From: an uncultured Prevotellaceae bacterium
GTDB lineage: Bacteria; Bacteroidota; Bacteroidia; Bacteroidales; Bacteroidaceae
Direction: 5' to 3'
DNA length: 64,000 bases
Assembly: GCA_902800185.1 (NCBI GenBank)
Contig: CADCDK010000003.1
Coordinates: 62,001 to 126,000, forward strand
Shown here: positions 31,867 through 42,775 of the stretch, piece by piece
Position numbering within the stretch: the first letter of the stretch is position 1
Layout of the letters: each line of letters begins with the position of its first letter
The notes under the pieces: model-generated
Database searches by the model: none
What the model was told of the DNA's origin: nothing
The model's input: the letters and a program-made list of their open reading frames with translations, nothing else
Program-made: the position numbers and the translations under genes

Positions 31867-34800
31867 TTATTTCATGATCTTTACTTTTCCGTTGTAGATA
31901 TACAGGCCTCTGTGTGTCGGCTGCTCCGGCAACTGGAGACCTGAGAGGGTGTACCACTTGTCATCGTGCGGCAGCCGGGCGAGGGCTGTGAAGCTGATGG
32001 CCGCAGGCTGCTCCGGCGTACCCATCACTTTGTTGGCAACAAAGTTGATGCGACTGCCCGTCATGGCAATGGCCTCGCCGTCGCGCTCGATGGCGAAGGT
32101 CAACGTCTCGCCCGGGTCGGCATCGTTCCCGATGTTGAGATAGTAGTTCTGCTCGTCGTCGGCAACGGCCTCGGCGATGCGCTCTGCACCGCTGTAAACG
32201 ACCAGACGGTCGCCGGGCCCGGTCTCGATGCCCTCAACGGTAGCCACGATGTTCATGGTCGCCAGGCTGCTGACGTGACGTGGAGCCGCTCTTGTGCTGC
32301 TACCGCTGTAGCGGTTGTCCAAGAAGTAAAGGGGGTAGTAGAACGTTGCCTCGCTGTCGGCCTGCCGCTTCAGCATGTAGCCCTTACCAGCCTCCATGTA
32401 CTGCAGCGTACCCTTCCAGACCAGTCCGTTAGCCGTGCGGCTGGCAACGGCAAATTCGTCTTGCGACTTCACCACGTCGCCTTCCTGCGCCTGCTCCATG
32501 TAGTCAGACAATGCCTGGGAGACGGGCAGGTTGATGGTCGTGAGATAGCCGATGCGGTTCCAATCCTTATGCACGGTGATGGGTTGATAGGCGCTGTTGC
32601 CTTCCAGACAGACCACTTTGTCGCTCACGGAGTAGATGCTGTACATCTGGGTCGGGAGGATGGTGACCGGCTCATCCTCTTTGTCCCACAGGTAGCCACG
32701 GGGGGCTTTCTGATTCTCGCGGCAGGTGTATTCCTGCCTGGTAGTGCCGTTGATGCTGATGATCTTATCGCCGGCCTCCCATTTCGACAGTCCGTTGAGG
32801 AACTGTCCTACGGTCTGGTTTTGGGGAGTGACCGGAATGGTTACCCAGTTCCAGCCTTTCTTCAGACTCAGCCCCCAAATACTCTTTGTCGGGTCGTCCT
32901 TCAGGATAACGGGATCGGTTGCAGAACCTATGAAGGCATCGGCACTGAAGGTGTAGATCGTACTGTCAGCAGGTGCCACCGTATATACACTGCCCGTGCC
33001 GGCTTTGTAGAAGCGGAAGTTCAGTGTGGGCTTCGTGTTGTCGGGGTTGGTATAGCCGTAGATGGTCAGATAGGCCAGTGCTTCATTGGCGTTGGCATTC
33101 TCGTTCAGTTCGATGTGTGCCGCGCCCAATGTCTGCTGATGCTCATCGAATACGGCCAGGATGTCGTCCTTCGAACTGGCCACCACGCCGTCGATCTTGA
33201 CGCGGGCCACCATCATCATGGTCTGGTTCGCCTGTTTCAGCCCGTCGCTAACCACCCAGTTGGGTTCGGAACCACGAATGCGCAGCGTAACAGGCAGCGG
33301 CTCCGACATCTTGTTATTTCCCACGAGAGTGATCTGCTCGTTATACGTACCTATATTAATGTAGGGTGAGATGGTGAACGTGATGGTCTCTTCGTCCAAT
33401 GCACCGACAAGGCCATTGGTCTGCGAAGCCGAAATCCATACGGGCAGGTCTTCCAGCGTGTAATTCTGCGTCACGCCACTCAGGTTCTTCACCGTGGCCT
33501 CAAAGGTCAATCCCTCGCCATAGCGAACCTCCTTGTCGATGTGTTTCACATTCCAGCGCAGCGGATTGCGATAGACATAGGCATCCATGGTCAGCGGCGA
33601 TGCCATCAGGTTGCCCTGGAGGTCGGAAACTTCCTTGACGGTAACATGGACACTGGACTTCTCCACCATGTAGTCAGGTTCGATGATGTTGATGTACAAC
33701 TCATTGTCGTTGGCGACGAAACTGTAGTTCAGGTTGTCCATCTGGGCACTGCTTACCATGGGAGCAAAGATGTCGCGATCGGCAAACGCTCTCACCTCAT
33801 CGTCGGCAACCAGGACGTCCTGACGGCTCAGCTGATTGCCCTGACTGTCAACATAGCGTTTCAAGCTGACGCCCGAAGGCTCCAGACGCTGTGTGTTCTG
33901 TTCGTTCTTCTCAGAGCGTCCAAAGTCCAGATAGGCCATCATGGCACTCATCGTGGCGAAAGGCGTGTGGTTCGAGAACTCCTTGATGAGGTTCAGCGGC
34001 AATACACTCGAGAACATGCCCACCTCGTCAATGTTTCCATGCATCACGTTGACCGGTGTGTTCTTGTCCACGTAGGTGGCACCCAGTGCGATGTCGTCAT
34101 CGCTGTTGATACCGCTCAGGCTGTCGGCAGCAAACGACTCTATGAGGATCTTGTCCAAATAGATATTTGCCACGTTCTGTGAACGCGATACCGTCATGGC
34201 AAAGTGGTGCCAGTAGCCATCGCATGGCGTTATCCTGGTATCTTTCTCAAAGCCTGACGAGCGGACATACAAACTATGATCCTTGAGACCAATGTTGATC
34301 TGATTCTCGAAACCGCGGCGGGCCTCACCATTGGAGAAGAGCGTGGCAAGGCTGTCAAGGGTGCGGAACCAGAACATCAGGGTATAGTCGTGGTCCTTGG
34401 AGCGTGTGAACTTGTCCTTCTTCAGGCGCAGCCCCTTCTCACCCTTCAACGCAACGGAGATACCGGCAGGGCGTTTCCAACTGGTACTTGCCAAGAAGAG
34501 ATCCATGCTTCCTGGAGCCTTATCGTAGGCCCACAAACCGTCGCCTTCGTTCATCGGGTAGTAGTCGAGCAGTCCGCTTTCGTAGCCTGTCAACCTCTTC
34601 CTGCCATAGGATTCGAGCGCAGCGCCATCCAAAGCACGGTTCCACAGGCGGAACTCCAGCATGTCGCCCTTGTAGGTGTTTTTACCGTCGGTGCTCACGC
34701 CCACGATCAATTCGGACGCATGATCATTGTACTTACCCGACAGCTCCCTGCTACCGATCGGCTTGCCGCCGTCGAAGAAGCGGACGGTCATACTGTCGCC

Positions 34801-37800
34801 CGACTGGTCGAGGACGTAAGCTACTTCGCGCAGGGCGTTGCTGAACTCCACAGCCTTATCCGACTCCACGGTGTTCCCGTTAATGGTGGCCGAGAGTTTT
34901 CGGTCTGCTGTCAGTCCGAAGCTCAGTCCGTTCTCCTCACCGCCGTGTGAGAAGACGGTCATCTGTTTGCTGTCGGTGGCGGGATTCAGCATCACATCTA
35001 CCGTGAAGCTCTTGCCCGCCAGATTACGACTGCCTTGTGTGAAGGCATAGCTTTCACCCGTAAAGCTCAGTGATGTCGAGGTAGAGACATCGTTGTTGGT
35101 CATCGTACCCAACACCTCAAAGTTGTTAATCTTGCGCAGATAGTTGCCGGCAATAGGCTCAGAGAACTTGATGATGATGTCGTCTCCAATGTTGAGAATG
35201 CCGTCCGTTGGCTGAGGTGTACCGAAAGCAACTGGCAGGCGGGTGTCCTTGATGCCTTTCAGAATCTCTGACGAACCCGTCAGGAATCCACCGGCATGGC
35301 GGCAGTAGTTCACGGCGCGAATGTCATAGCGTTGTTCTACGGGGTCCCCCTCGCCATAGAACCTGGCGATGATGACGCCATTGGGCGGAATGGTATCGGT
35401 CTTGCCACTGGCCTTGGCCATCAGTTCCTTGTCCTTATAGTACGAGCAGACGTTCACCCAGTCCTTATCGCCCTGTGTCGATAGTTTGTATTGCAATTCG
35501 ATGTGGTCAAAGCCGCGGTAGTTGGTGTCGAACCCGTCGATGCTGACTGGCATATACCAAGCATGCCTGTCACCGTCATATGGACTATCGGTGTTCATCA
35601 CCCAGTTGTTGCCAGGCGAGCTGATGTTTACCTTACCGGCTGTAGGCACGAAGTGTGCCGAGAACTTGACACTGAACACACGGACGGGATCGTCGGGGTC
35701 GTACAGGCAGAGTGTCAGGTCTTTATAGTCGAACTCCTTGCCCGGCCACACCTCAATCTGTTTATCGAACACCACCACCTCGTTATTCTTGTCACGGCAG
35801 GGATAGAGCACGATATTCACGCCACCCGAGCTGATGGGCATACCATCAACCAGGACTTTGGCACCATTCGGGTTGCTGCTGGCCAGCAGATAATAGTTGA
35901 AAAGGAGTGAGGCGCGTTCCGGATAGTCGCTCTCGTTGGCCATGTGCAGCGTGAAGCGGGCAGGCTCGTCGAAAGGAACGTTGCTCACTTCCGGCTCGTC
36001 AATCCAGATTCTGGGCTTGTCGGCAGGAATGGTAGCCACGTCAAGCACTGTCCCAGGCTGATACCACTTCGTCGTGCGCTCCTTCTCGTAAGGCTCACAG
36101 GTCACACCGCCAATGGTACGGAAGACAAGGTTGGAATAGACCTTCGTATTATAATCAGCCCAACTGAGTGACGTACTGTTCAGTTTACCATTGCGCACGT
36201 TATTGAGCATCTCTTCCGTCAATTCATAGAAAGCATTCTCCGTCGGGTCGTAAGTGTATTGTGTCTCTGTGCGATAGACATCCACCGTCAGACTCGACTT
36301 GCTGGAAGCAGACAGCGTGAAGCCTGTCTTCTTGGAATGCGTCTCGGAAGTGGTGAACTTATCATTGAAGCTGGCTGTGACAATCGGCTTAACAGAAGTT
36401 GAGAAAGACACTCCCCCCGTTATGACCTCACACGTGATTCTTCCATTCTCGTCTTCAACACGATCAACCCCGTTTTCGATACCGCCACTTTTCTTGGTCA
36501 GTGCCGTCTCCAGAGCCTTGGTAAGAAATTTCAAACCTCCAAAATCAAACAGATTGCCAAAATCGCTGAGTATCGGATAACGCAAGTAGCGCGAACCGTT
36601 CTGACTGGTAGAGAAGGTCTCACTGTACTGAATGGAAGCACCTCCGTCGAAGTCGTAACGCTTGACCAGATTGCGTGGCATCACCTGAAGTTTTTCCTCC
36701 TCGTTCTTAGCAAGCATACTAATCCAGGCATACATCTCCTGATTCAACGCATGGATGCTGTCACTGAACTGTTCTGCCTTACCTTCCGGATAAAAGACGC
36801 TATAATAACCTGGCAAAGCAAAGTTATCGTTCTGGGCATCCACATCACTGACATAGGCAGGATATCCCTGCTTGTTGGCCAGTGCCTGTGCATAGTGAGA
36901 TTCCGTACTTGACGGCAACAACAAGGAGTTACGTGTCTTCATCAGTTCGGTCAGTAACTCGTTCTCAATATAGTGTTGCGTATGCATGAAGGTTGACGAA
37001 ACCGCAGGATAGACCTGCATGACCTCATCGCGTACCAAATAGATGGGCTTCCCATTATTGTCAGTACCCTGAGCCAGTACCTTCATCGTGCCTACGGGCA
37101 CCTTGATCTTCGCGGTGTTACCCAACGAGTCGGTCATCGTAAACGTTCCGCCCTCGTGCAACTTGACAAGCTGGTACATGTCATCGGGGATGACACGTAC
37201 AGCCATCGCATCCTGTATCACGATATTCTCCGTAGTACCAATGAAAATGTCAGCCTTAGAGCCAACCCACTTCTTGCTGGTTGACGTCTGGATACGCTCA
37301 GTGACATCTATATTATAGCTGTAGGTCCACGACATACCGAAGGCGGTCTTAAACGAGAAGTCTAATTTATCCTCCTTTTTCACAGAGGAGAGCAGACCCG
37401 CTTCAGTACCACCTGCAACGATACCCTTATAGCTATCCGCGCCGGAGATTTTGGACGTTTTCAAAGAAAAGCCCAACGAAGCATCCAGATCGAAGGAGTA
37501 GCCATAGCTCAGCTTAGAACCTTCCTCAATGTATGCCGAGCTGCCGCCACCCGGCGGGTCACGAAGGATATCGAAGAGCTTAGGCGTGCCGGATACGATG
37601 GTCTTGCGGCCTTCTACCATAGGCTGTATGGCCATCACATAACCCTGCAGAATCTGACCGTTGAAGGGTTTGACCTCATAGAAGTTCTCGTCGTACTCCA
37701 GCGTAATGTTAACATTCTTCAGCGCCCTTTCATTTATCAACGAGAAGTTAGGATTGTTGGGCGTGAAGATATAGGATGCAGAACCGTTTTCATCCAATTC

Positions 37801-40800
37801 GCACTCCCATTCGGCAGTTTTGGAATCGGTGGTCAGTGCATTCATGATGCTCACCTTACCGCCGCTGAGGTTGACGATGTCGGGAACTGCAGTTTGGTCG
37901 TTGTTTTTATAGTATTTCTCACAAGCCTGCAACGTCCATCCATAAGGTGAACCGCCCATGAACACAGGATAGCCGAAGGAATAGACTCCAATGCTATCGG
38001 TTTCAGAAGTCTTTTTCCAATACCAGGTGTTGACGACCGACTTATTGCCGACATTATCAGTGGCTGTCAGTTTCTTCACACCGAAGTAGGGTTCGGAACC
38101 AGGATTAAACTGTTTCACATCAACCGTAGGTACAGAATGGTAGATACGGCTGTACTCGCAGGTGTCACCCTGCACGTTGAGAGCCAAGTCAAGCGTTTCT
38201 CCCACCTTGCCCTGCTGGAAAAGTGTGGCATAGCCCATGCCTGATACTTCTATGACCTTATATTTGGCTGGATGCAGCTTCAGTTGGTATTCGCCAGTCT
38301 TCTCGTCAGGGAAAATGGTCAGCGTGTGGCGCTTCACATCGACATGCGAGGTGTTCTCGTCGGCAGGACCAAAGCTGACATCGTAACTTTCCGATGTGAT
38401 GCCCCCGTCATCCATCTTGAATACCAGATAAGAAGCATTGTCGCCTTCAAGCTGCATCACAATCTTGATGGAGTCACCCAGATTATTCTCCGAAAGCCCC
38501 TGACCCAGAGGCTTGCTTCCCTGAACGTCACCACCCACCACGCGGCCACGCAGCATCACGGTGGTAGTATCCCAAAGAAAGACGTTTGAGACGTTCCCGA
38601 TAAAATTAAACCTGTGGCTTTCGCTTTCTGTGCGAGCCCAGGGATTGATCAGATATCCATCTTCTGCAAAGACGTGACCTTCCTTCACAGCCTGTATGCT
38701 ATGTATGCCTCGGGGGATGCTCAACGAGAAGGCGCCCTGTGTGTCGGTTTGAATGACCTTCTGGTTGGCATCGTGCATCTCGTTGCCATCAAGCTTAAAC
38801 GACACGCCAGGCACAGGAATCGTGGTATCTTGATAATACACATTACCAGACAGGACGTAATAGGTATCCATGAAGAAATTGAAGTCCGTTGTCCAGTTAC
38901 TGTTCTGGCCGAAGGTTACGTATGACGCGTCAGAACCGCCTGGACCGGTATAACTGCCGCCATCGCCTGTTCCAACCACCCATACCACATACGAACCATC
39001 GGAATAACCGTTGGTGATATGGAAGGGAAGGCCACGGAACACGTAGTAACCCGTATTATCAGTAGTGGCTTCATAATATGCGTTTGCTCCAGGAATTCCA
39101 TAAATAGGCCGACACATCACGGTGACATCACTCATGGCTGTACCATCGGCCATACGGATATAACCGTCAATCATACCCGTGGTTTCACAGGCACCTGTAC
39201 ATGTCTTGTAATAAATATGAACGCCCTCACACTGGAACACGCTCTCCACGCGATAGTCATAGGTCTTCTGCACCAGCACGGTCTTGTCTTCGAAGAACAG
39301 TTGATTCAGGTCGGTAGCAATGGTGTCGGTCCACTCGGCATCGGCTGTGTCGCTGTGCAGACGGCGCAACACACGGTAGAAGTCGCAGTCGCCACCAACG
39401 GTCTCCCATGTCAGTTCCACAGAGCTCTGCTTCGTGGTTGACTTAAGATGAATGATTTCGTTGCCGTTCTCGAAACGATAGTTTGCCAGTTGGCCTTCGT
39501 CAATCTTTGTCACGGCATAGATGGCCGTGTCGCCTTTCTCACCAACGATAGGTAATGTAGATTTACCTCTCACGATCATCAGGTCGAAGGAATATTCCAC
39601 ACACTTACGTGTCAGTTCGTATGAGAATTGGTGCTTATTGATGGCATCCTCATTGTTTGACAGGTCAATGATTTTGCTATCCACGCCATTCTCGCCATGC
39701 ATATTGACGCGCAACTTCAACTGAGCACGGGGATCCCAAACGGTAGAACCGTAGATGCTTCCCTCTGTGCGCTCGGCAACGGGTACAATGGTGTTGCCCT
39801 TCACCTGCCACTTATCACCAAGTTTCGCCAACAGCTCATCGTCGGTAAGTGGAAGGGCGGTCGTGCCCTGACCCATGGAACTGACTGGCATTTGGGGAAC
39901 CACCAGGCCACCGTCCAACATCCAGTTGTCTGTACCTAATTTCTTGACCAATGCGCTATTGCCTTCGGCATTGCGGTTTTCATTACTGGCCATTTCACTC
40001 CAGTTATACGTCGAATAGCTTGTATTGGAACCACCCCACCATGACCCGTCGCGAACGCACATACCAACATTTCGGAAATTGACATACTTACCGTTCTCGT
40101 AGTTGTTTTCAAATCTCCAAGTGCCAGCTGGACCACCACTCCAGCCAATGAATGCGCCGGCCCATGAATCGTTCCAAGATCTGGAAATGATGATTCCGTC
40201 GAACAGGCTGTTCCTGATGGAAACAAAGGAACTACTAGCATGTCCCACAAAACCACCAGCATGTGGACCGTTTCCCCCACCATTTGAAGCGGTAATGGTG
40301 ACAGACACACGTACATTATTTATATATACGGTATTGGGGGCTCCTACCAAACCCGAGGCATGGAGACCACCCTCCACCTTTCCCGTCACATGCACATTCT
40401 TGATGGTAGCCTCCTTGACAAAGGGGAAGGGTGCTGCGTAATAATAGCCGCTACTATTGATATTGACATTCAGCGTATAGCCATTACCATTGAAGTAGCC
40501 ACGGAAAGGCGCGTCACTCGATCCAATACTATAATTCACAGAGAGGTCATTGCCCAGTACGGCATTGACATCACTGTTGCCCTTGGCTGTCGCTACAGCA
40601 TCCCTGAATGCCAACCAGTCATCGACAGTACGGATGACCCTGCACTCCCTACCCTCGACAACTGTCGTTTTCGAGCCATCGTAGCAGATGGTATAGTAGC
40701 AATCGATCAACTCTGGCTCAACCCCGCGACAATAGGTCTTACATCCATCGTACAACGTAGTAATCTTTGTCGGTGCAAAGACACACTTCTCAAACTTGAC

Positions 40801-42654
40801 TTTCGAGGCGGCATAGCCCACGAAGCCTCCATTTGAATGGCAATTTTCACCTAACAACTGTCCTGCGAAACGACAATTCTTGATGACCAGACCGACGACC
40901 GTACTACTGGAATTAACCCGCGACACAAAACCACCCATACACGCACCGTCGGTGCCGGGTGCAAAGCTGCTGGTGATCACAGCCGAGACGGTGCAGTCGC
41001 TGATGGATGTTGCATCGGTGGAACTGCCGATAAGTCCACCAACATGCTTAAGTGATGTCGTGATATCACCATCAACGTTCAATCCCTTGATCTTCGCTCC
41101 TTTCACATGAAGGAAGGGCGCCGTCCACACGTCATTATTCTTGTAGTGAACGGTCAACGTATAGCCCTGGCCGTCGAAGGCTCCCATGTAGGGACTACCC
41201 ATAGTGCCGACCATCACCTGACTATTCCCCAAGTCGATGTCACCGGCCATGATGGCGTTAAGGGTTGTCTCACCCGCATTGACACGTTGGGCAAATTTCT
41301 CCCAGTCAGTGGCTGTACGGATAATGAAAGTGCCGTTCTCATCCACTTCCGGCCCACTGAAATTGAACGCGAAGTTCACGACATGCGTTGGATCCCAGGA
41401 ACTGCCGCGCTGGGCTGTGGCATGATTGATGCCAAAGAGATTCACATTTGCAGGTATCTGCACCTGCGCATATTTAGCGGCTGGAACCCATCCCCAGAAG
41501 GATGTTCCCGAGCGACGCACACGATAGGTGACGGGATGGCCCTGATAACGACTAATCATATCGGCGTCCACCACCTCGTAGTTCTCCTTGTTTTCTTCAT
41601 AAGGCTCTTGCTGAATCGTCTGCCAAGCAGCATCGTCAGGATTAGTACTCCCCGTCATGTTACGCTGGATTTCAAACATATCGAAGTCCATGATATCATG
41701 CTGATTGGGCAGATTGACCTTCCATTTCAGCACTACCTTGCCGTCAGGCTGCATCGTCGCCGAGAAATTGGTGGGGGTATGGAACATCGGCACCGAGATG
41801 GAGTTGGATGATAACTCACCGGGAACGTCTTCCCCCTCGAAGGTCTTAACCTGACCACTGAGTTGTACGCTTGAATAAGGACGATCCATCGGAATACGGA
41901 CATAGCCCGTCAAAGCACTGGTCGTCACCTTCATCATGGTAACATGGCCCGTAACAGCATCGACGGCGTGCAACTTGGCATTGGTCAGACTCTTTGCCTG
42001 GGCATACCAAGGAATCATGATATGGCCGGCACTACTGGACTCGAAAGCCAGCATGGGGTCGTTCAGCGTAATGGAGATATCGGAACCTGCTGGACATTCG
42101 TAGGATTCTAATTGGTGCTGAACTTCATTATTACTGCTAAACTTGTCGAAATAGCAGAAATGAACACGAAAACTCAACGTCTTGCCGCGCCAGTTATAAG
42201 GTACCTTCCAACGGATTTTCGCCGTATGGTGGTCATTATCATCAGCATCCACCGTCAATACCCAGCTTTGCTTGCCGTCGTTACGGTTGAAACCTACGGA
42301 ACCCGAAGTGGTATTGGTCACCCTGAAATCACCATCAACCATCGCTTGAAAAGTGACCGGCTCGCTCATATTACGCGAGTCATCATCCTCGTCGTAAGCA
42401 TAGTAGAGCAACTCTGTTTCATTTTCACCGCTTGGTGTCACATAAATATGCCCCCACTTGACGGCATCGTTACTTGAAGAGTCCCAAATGAACACGGGTA
42501 TGGAAAACTCGATTTCTGCATTGCCGCAGACAGTCCAACCGAAGCCGGCTTTTTCTTTGAAATACCAAGCTCCGCTGTCTGCCCAGACATTCTGGGCTGT
42601 AAACAGCATACACATCCATAACAAGAATGTACGTAAACGTCTATCTTTTTTCAT
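31867..42654 (-). CDS. Giant secreted multidomain protein (GLUG-like, carboxypeptidase-regulatory-like, LamG)
   Basis: A 3,595-residue exported protein. The start at 42654 gives a signal peptide ending QNVWA; an in-frame extension upstream reads through non-coding DNA. In order: a beta-rich region and fibronectin-III-like domain (to about 400); two related GLUG-like modules (about 430-950, each with a WEKFAQRV/WLAFRDAV helix, a DIDLGN-type strand, AFDGQGYTLTV/YFNGNGYTLNV and GGLIG/GGFVG turns); carboxypeptidase-regulatory-like domains (about 1180-1450); a long unrecognised centre; two LamG-like jellyrolls (about 2560-2880); and paired GWNWVTIPV/DWNRIGYL modules. It ends GLYIYNGKVKIMK, like C-terminal sorting ends in Prevotella. 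A surface adhesin or glycan-binding role is inference. It follows pfkA by 121 bp and precedes a small lipoprotein gene. Confidence 0.85.
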   Translation of the reverse strand: MKKDRRLRTFLLWMCMLFTAQNVWADSGAWYFKEKAGFGWTVCGNAEIEFSIPVFIWDSSSNDAVKWGHIYVTPSGENETELLYYAYDEDDDSRNMSEPVTFQAMVDGDFRVTNTTSGSVGFNRNDGKQSWVLTVDADDNDHHTAKIRWKVPYNWRGKTLSFRVHFCYFDKFSSNNEVQHQLESYECPAGSDISITLNDPMLAFESSSAGHIMIPWYAQAKSLTNAKLHAVDAVTGHVTMMKVTTSALTGYVRIPMDRPYSSVQLSGQVKTFEGEDVPGELSSNSISVPMFHTPTNFSATMQPDGKVVLKWKVNLPNQHDIMDFDMFEIQRNMTGSTNPDDAAWQTIQQEPYEENKENYEVVDADMISRYQGHPVTYRVRRSGTSFWGWVPAAKYAQVQIPANVNLFGINHATAQRGSSWDPTHVVNFAFNFSGPEVDENGTFIIRTATDWEKFAQRVNAGETTLNAIMAGDIDLGNSQVMVGTMGSPYMGAFDGQGYTLTVHYKNNDVWTAPFLHVKGAKIKGLNVDGDITTSLKHVGGLIGSSTDATSISDCTVSAVITSSFAPGTDGACMGGFVSRVNSSSTVVGLVIKNCRFAGQLLGENCHSNGGFVGYAASKVKFEKCVFAPTKITTLYDGCKTYCRGVEPELIDCYYTICYDGSKTTVVEGRECRVIRTVDDWLAFRDAVATAKGNSDVNAVLGNDLSVNYSIGSSDAPFRGYFNGNGYTLNVNINSSGYYYAAPFPFVKEATIKNVHVTGKVEGGLHASGLVGAPNTVYINNVRVSVTITASNGGGNGPHAGGFVGHASSSFVSIRNSLFDGIIISRSWNDSWAGAFIGWSGGPAGTWRFENNYENGKYVNFRNVGMCVRDGSWWGGSNTSYSTYNWSEMASNENRNAEGNSALVKKLGTDNWMLDGGLVVPQMPVSSMGQGTTALPLTDDELLAKLGDKWQVKGNTIVPVAERTEGSIYGSTVWDPRAQLKLRVNMHGENGVDSKIIDLSNNEDAINKHQFSYELTRKCVEYSFDLMIVRGKSTLPIVGEKGDTAIYAVTKIDEGQLANYRFENGNEIIHLKSTTKQSSVELTWETVGGDCDFYRVLRRLHSDTADAEWTDTIATDLNQLFFEDKTVLVQKTYDYRVESVFQCEGVHIYYKTCTGACETTGMIDGYIRMADGTAMSDVTVMCRPIYGIPGANAYYEATTDNTGYYVFRGLPFHITNGYSDGSYVVWVVGTGDGGSYTGPGGSDASYVTFGQNSNWTTDFNFFMDTYYVLSGNVYYQDTTIPVPGVSFKLDGNEMHDANQKVIQTDTQGAFSLSIPRGIHSIQAVKEGHVFAEDGYLINPWARTESESHRFNFIGNVSNVFLWDTTTVMLRGRVVGGDVQGSKPLGQGLSENNLGDSIKIVMQLEGDNASYLVFKMDDGGITSESYDVSFGPADENTSHVDVKRHTLTIFPDEKTGEYQLKLHPAKYKVIEVSGMGYATLFQQGKVGETLDLALNVQGDTCEYSRIYHSVPTVDVKQFNPGSEPYFGVKKLTATDNVGNKSVVNTWYWKKTSETDSIGVYSFGYPVFMGGSPYGWTLQACEKYYKNNDQTAVPDIVNLSGGKVSIMNALTTDSKTAEWECELDENGSASYIFTPNNPNFSLINERALKNVNITLEYDENFYEVKPFNGQILQGYVMAIQPMVEGRKTIVSGTPKLFDILRDPPGGGSSAYIEEGSKLSYGYSFDLDASLGFSLKTSKISGADSYKGIVAGGTEAGLLSSVKKEDKLDFSFKTAFGMSWTYSYNIDVTERIQTSTSKKWVGSKADIFIGTTENIVIQDAMAVRVIPDDMYQLVKLHEGGTFTMTDSLGNTAKIKVPVGTMKVLAQGTDNNGKPIYLVRDEVMQVYPAVSSTFMHTQHYIENELLTELMKTRNSLLLPSSTESHYAQALANKQGYPAYVSDVDAQNDNFALPGYYSVFYPEGKAEQFSDSIHALNQEMYAWISMLAKNEEEKLQVMPRNLVKRYDFDGGASIQYSETFSTSQNGSRYLRYPILSDFGNLFDFGGLKFLTKALETALTKKSGGIENGVDRVEDENGRITCEVITGGVSFSTSVKPIVTASFNDKFTTSETHSKKTGFTLSASSKSSLTVDVYRTETQYTYDPTENAFYELTEEMLNNVRNGKLNSTSLSWADYNTKVYSNLVFRTIGGVTCEPYEKERTTKWYQPGTVLDVATIPADKPRIWIDEPEVSNVPFDEPARFTLHMANESDYPERASLLFNYYLLASSNPNGAKVLVDGMPISSGGVNIVLYPCRDKNNEVVVFDKQIEVWPGKEFDYKDLTLCLYDPDDPVRVFSVKFSAHFVPTAGKVNISSPGNNWVMNTDSPYDGDRHAWYMPVSIDGFDTNYRGFDHIELQYKLSTQGDKDWVNVCSYYKDKELMAKASGKTDTIPPNGVIIARFYGEGDPVEQRYDIRAVNYCRHAGGFLTGSSEILKGIKDTRLPVAFGTPQPTDGILNIGDDIIIKFSEPIAGNYLRKINNFEVLGTMTNNDVSTSTSLSFTGESYAFTQGSRNLAGKSFTVDVMLNPATDSKQMTVFSHGGEENGLSFGLTADRKLSATINGNTVESDKAVEFSNALREVAYVLDQSGDSMTVRFFDGGKPIGSRELSGKYNDHASELIVGVSTDGKNTYKGDMLEFRLWNRALDGAALESYGRKRLTGYESGLLDYYPMNEGDGLWAYDKAPGSMDLFLASTSWKRPAGISVALKGEKGLRLKKDKFTRSKDHDYTLMFWFRTLDSLATLFSNGEARRGFENQINIGLKDHSLYVRSSGFEKDTRITPCDGYWHHFAMTVSRSQNVANIYLDKILIESFAADSLSGINSDDDIALGATYVDKNTPVNVMHGNIDEVGMFSSVLPLNLIKEFSNHTPFATMSAMMAYLDFGRSEKNEQNTQRLEPSGVSLKRYVDSQGNQLSRQDVLVADDEVRAFADRDIFAPMVSSAQMDNLNYSFVANDNELYINIIEPDYMVEKSSVHVTVKEVSDLQGNLMASPLTMDAYVYRNPLRWNVKHIDKEVRYGEGLTFEATVKNLSGVTQNYTLEDLPVWISASQTNGLVGALDEETITFTISPYINIGTYNEQITLVGNNKMSEPLPVTLRIRGSEPNWVVSDGLKQANQTMMMVARVKIDGVVASSKDDILAVFDEHQQTLGAAHIELNENANANEALAYLTIYGYTNPDNTKPTLNFRFYKAGTGSVYTVAPADSTIYTFSADAFIGSATDPVILKDDPTKSIWGLSLKKGWNWVTIPVTPQNQTVGQFLNGLSKWEAGDKIISINGTTRQEYTCRENQKAPRGYLWDKEDEPVTILPTQMYSIYSVSDKVVCLEGNSAYQPITVHKDWNRIGYLTTINLPVSQALSDYMEQAQEGDVVKSQDEFAVASRTANGLVWKGTLQYMEAGKGYMLKRQADSEATFYYPLYFLDNRYSGSSTRAAPRHVSSLATMNIVATVEGIETGPGDRLVVYSGAERIAEAVADDEQNYYLNIGNDADPGETLTFAIERDGEAIAMTGSRINFVANKVMGTPEQPAAISFTALARLPHDDKWYTLSGLQLPEQPTHRGLYIYNGKVKIMK

Positions 42655-42731
42655 AATAACGATTGTTTTTGTTAGTTGCAATGATGCTCTGCTGCATAGG
42701 CTTAACAGCATGGTCGATGATGAAAATGGCC

Positions 42732-42760
42732 ACAGGTTAAAAACGCCGTTTTTAACCTGT
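42732..42760. terminator. Perfect inverted repeat between pfkA and the giant protein gene
   Basis: Fourteen-base arms (42732-42745 and 42747-42760) flank a single base. It lies 16 bp after the pfkA stop and 78 bp before the giant gene's start. The arms carry A5/T5 runs, so it may be an attenuating terminator; an operator is the alternative. Confidence 0.55.
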
Positions 42761-42775
42761 AGCCCCCTGTTCACG

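Noticed and set aside
31966..33369. 467-codon open frame opposite the giant gene's 3' end
   Set aside because: No protein family signature; the opposite strand encodes a continuous recognisable multidomain protein.
42655..42774. N-terminal extension of the giant protein
   Set aside because: It would run through the palindrome at 42732-42760 and hide the signal peptide that begins at 42654.
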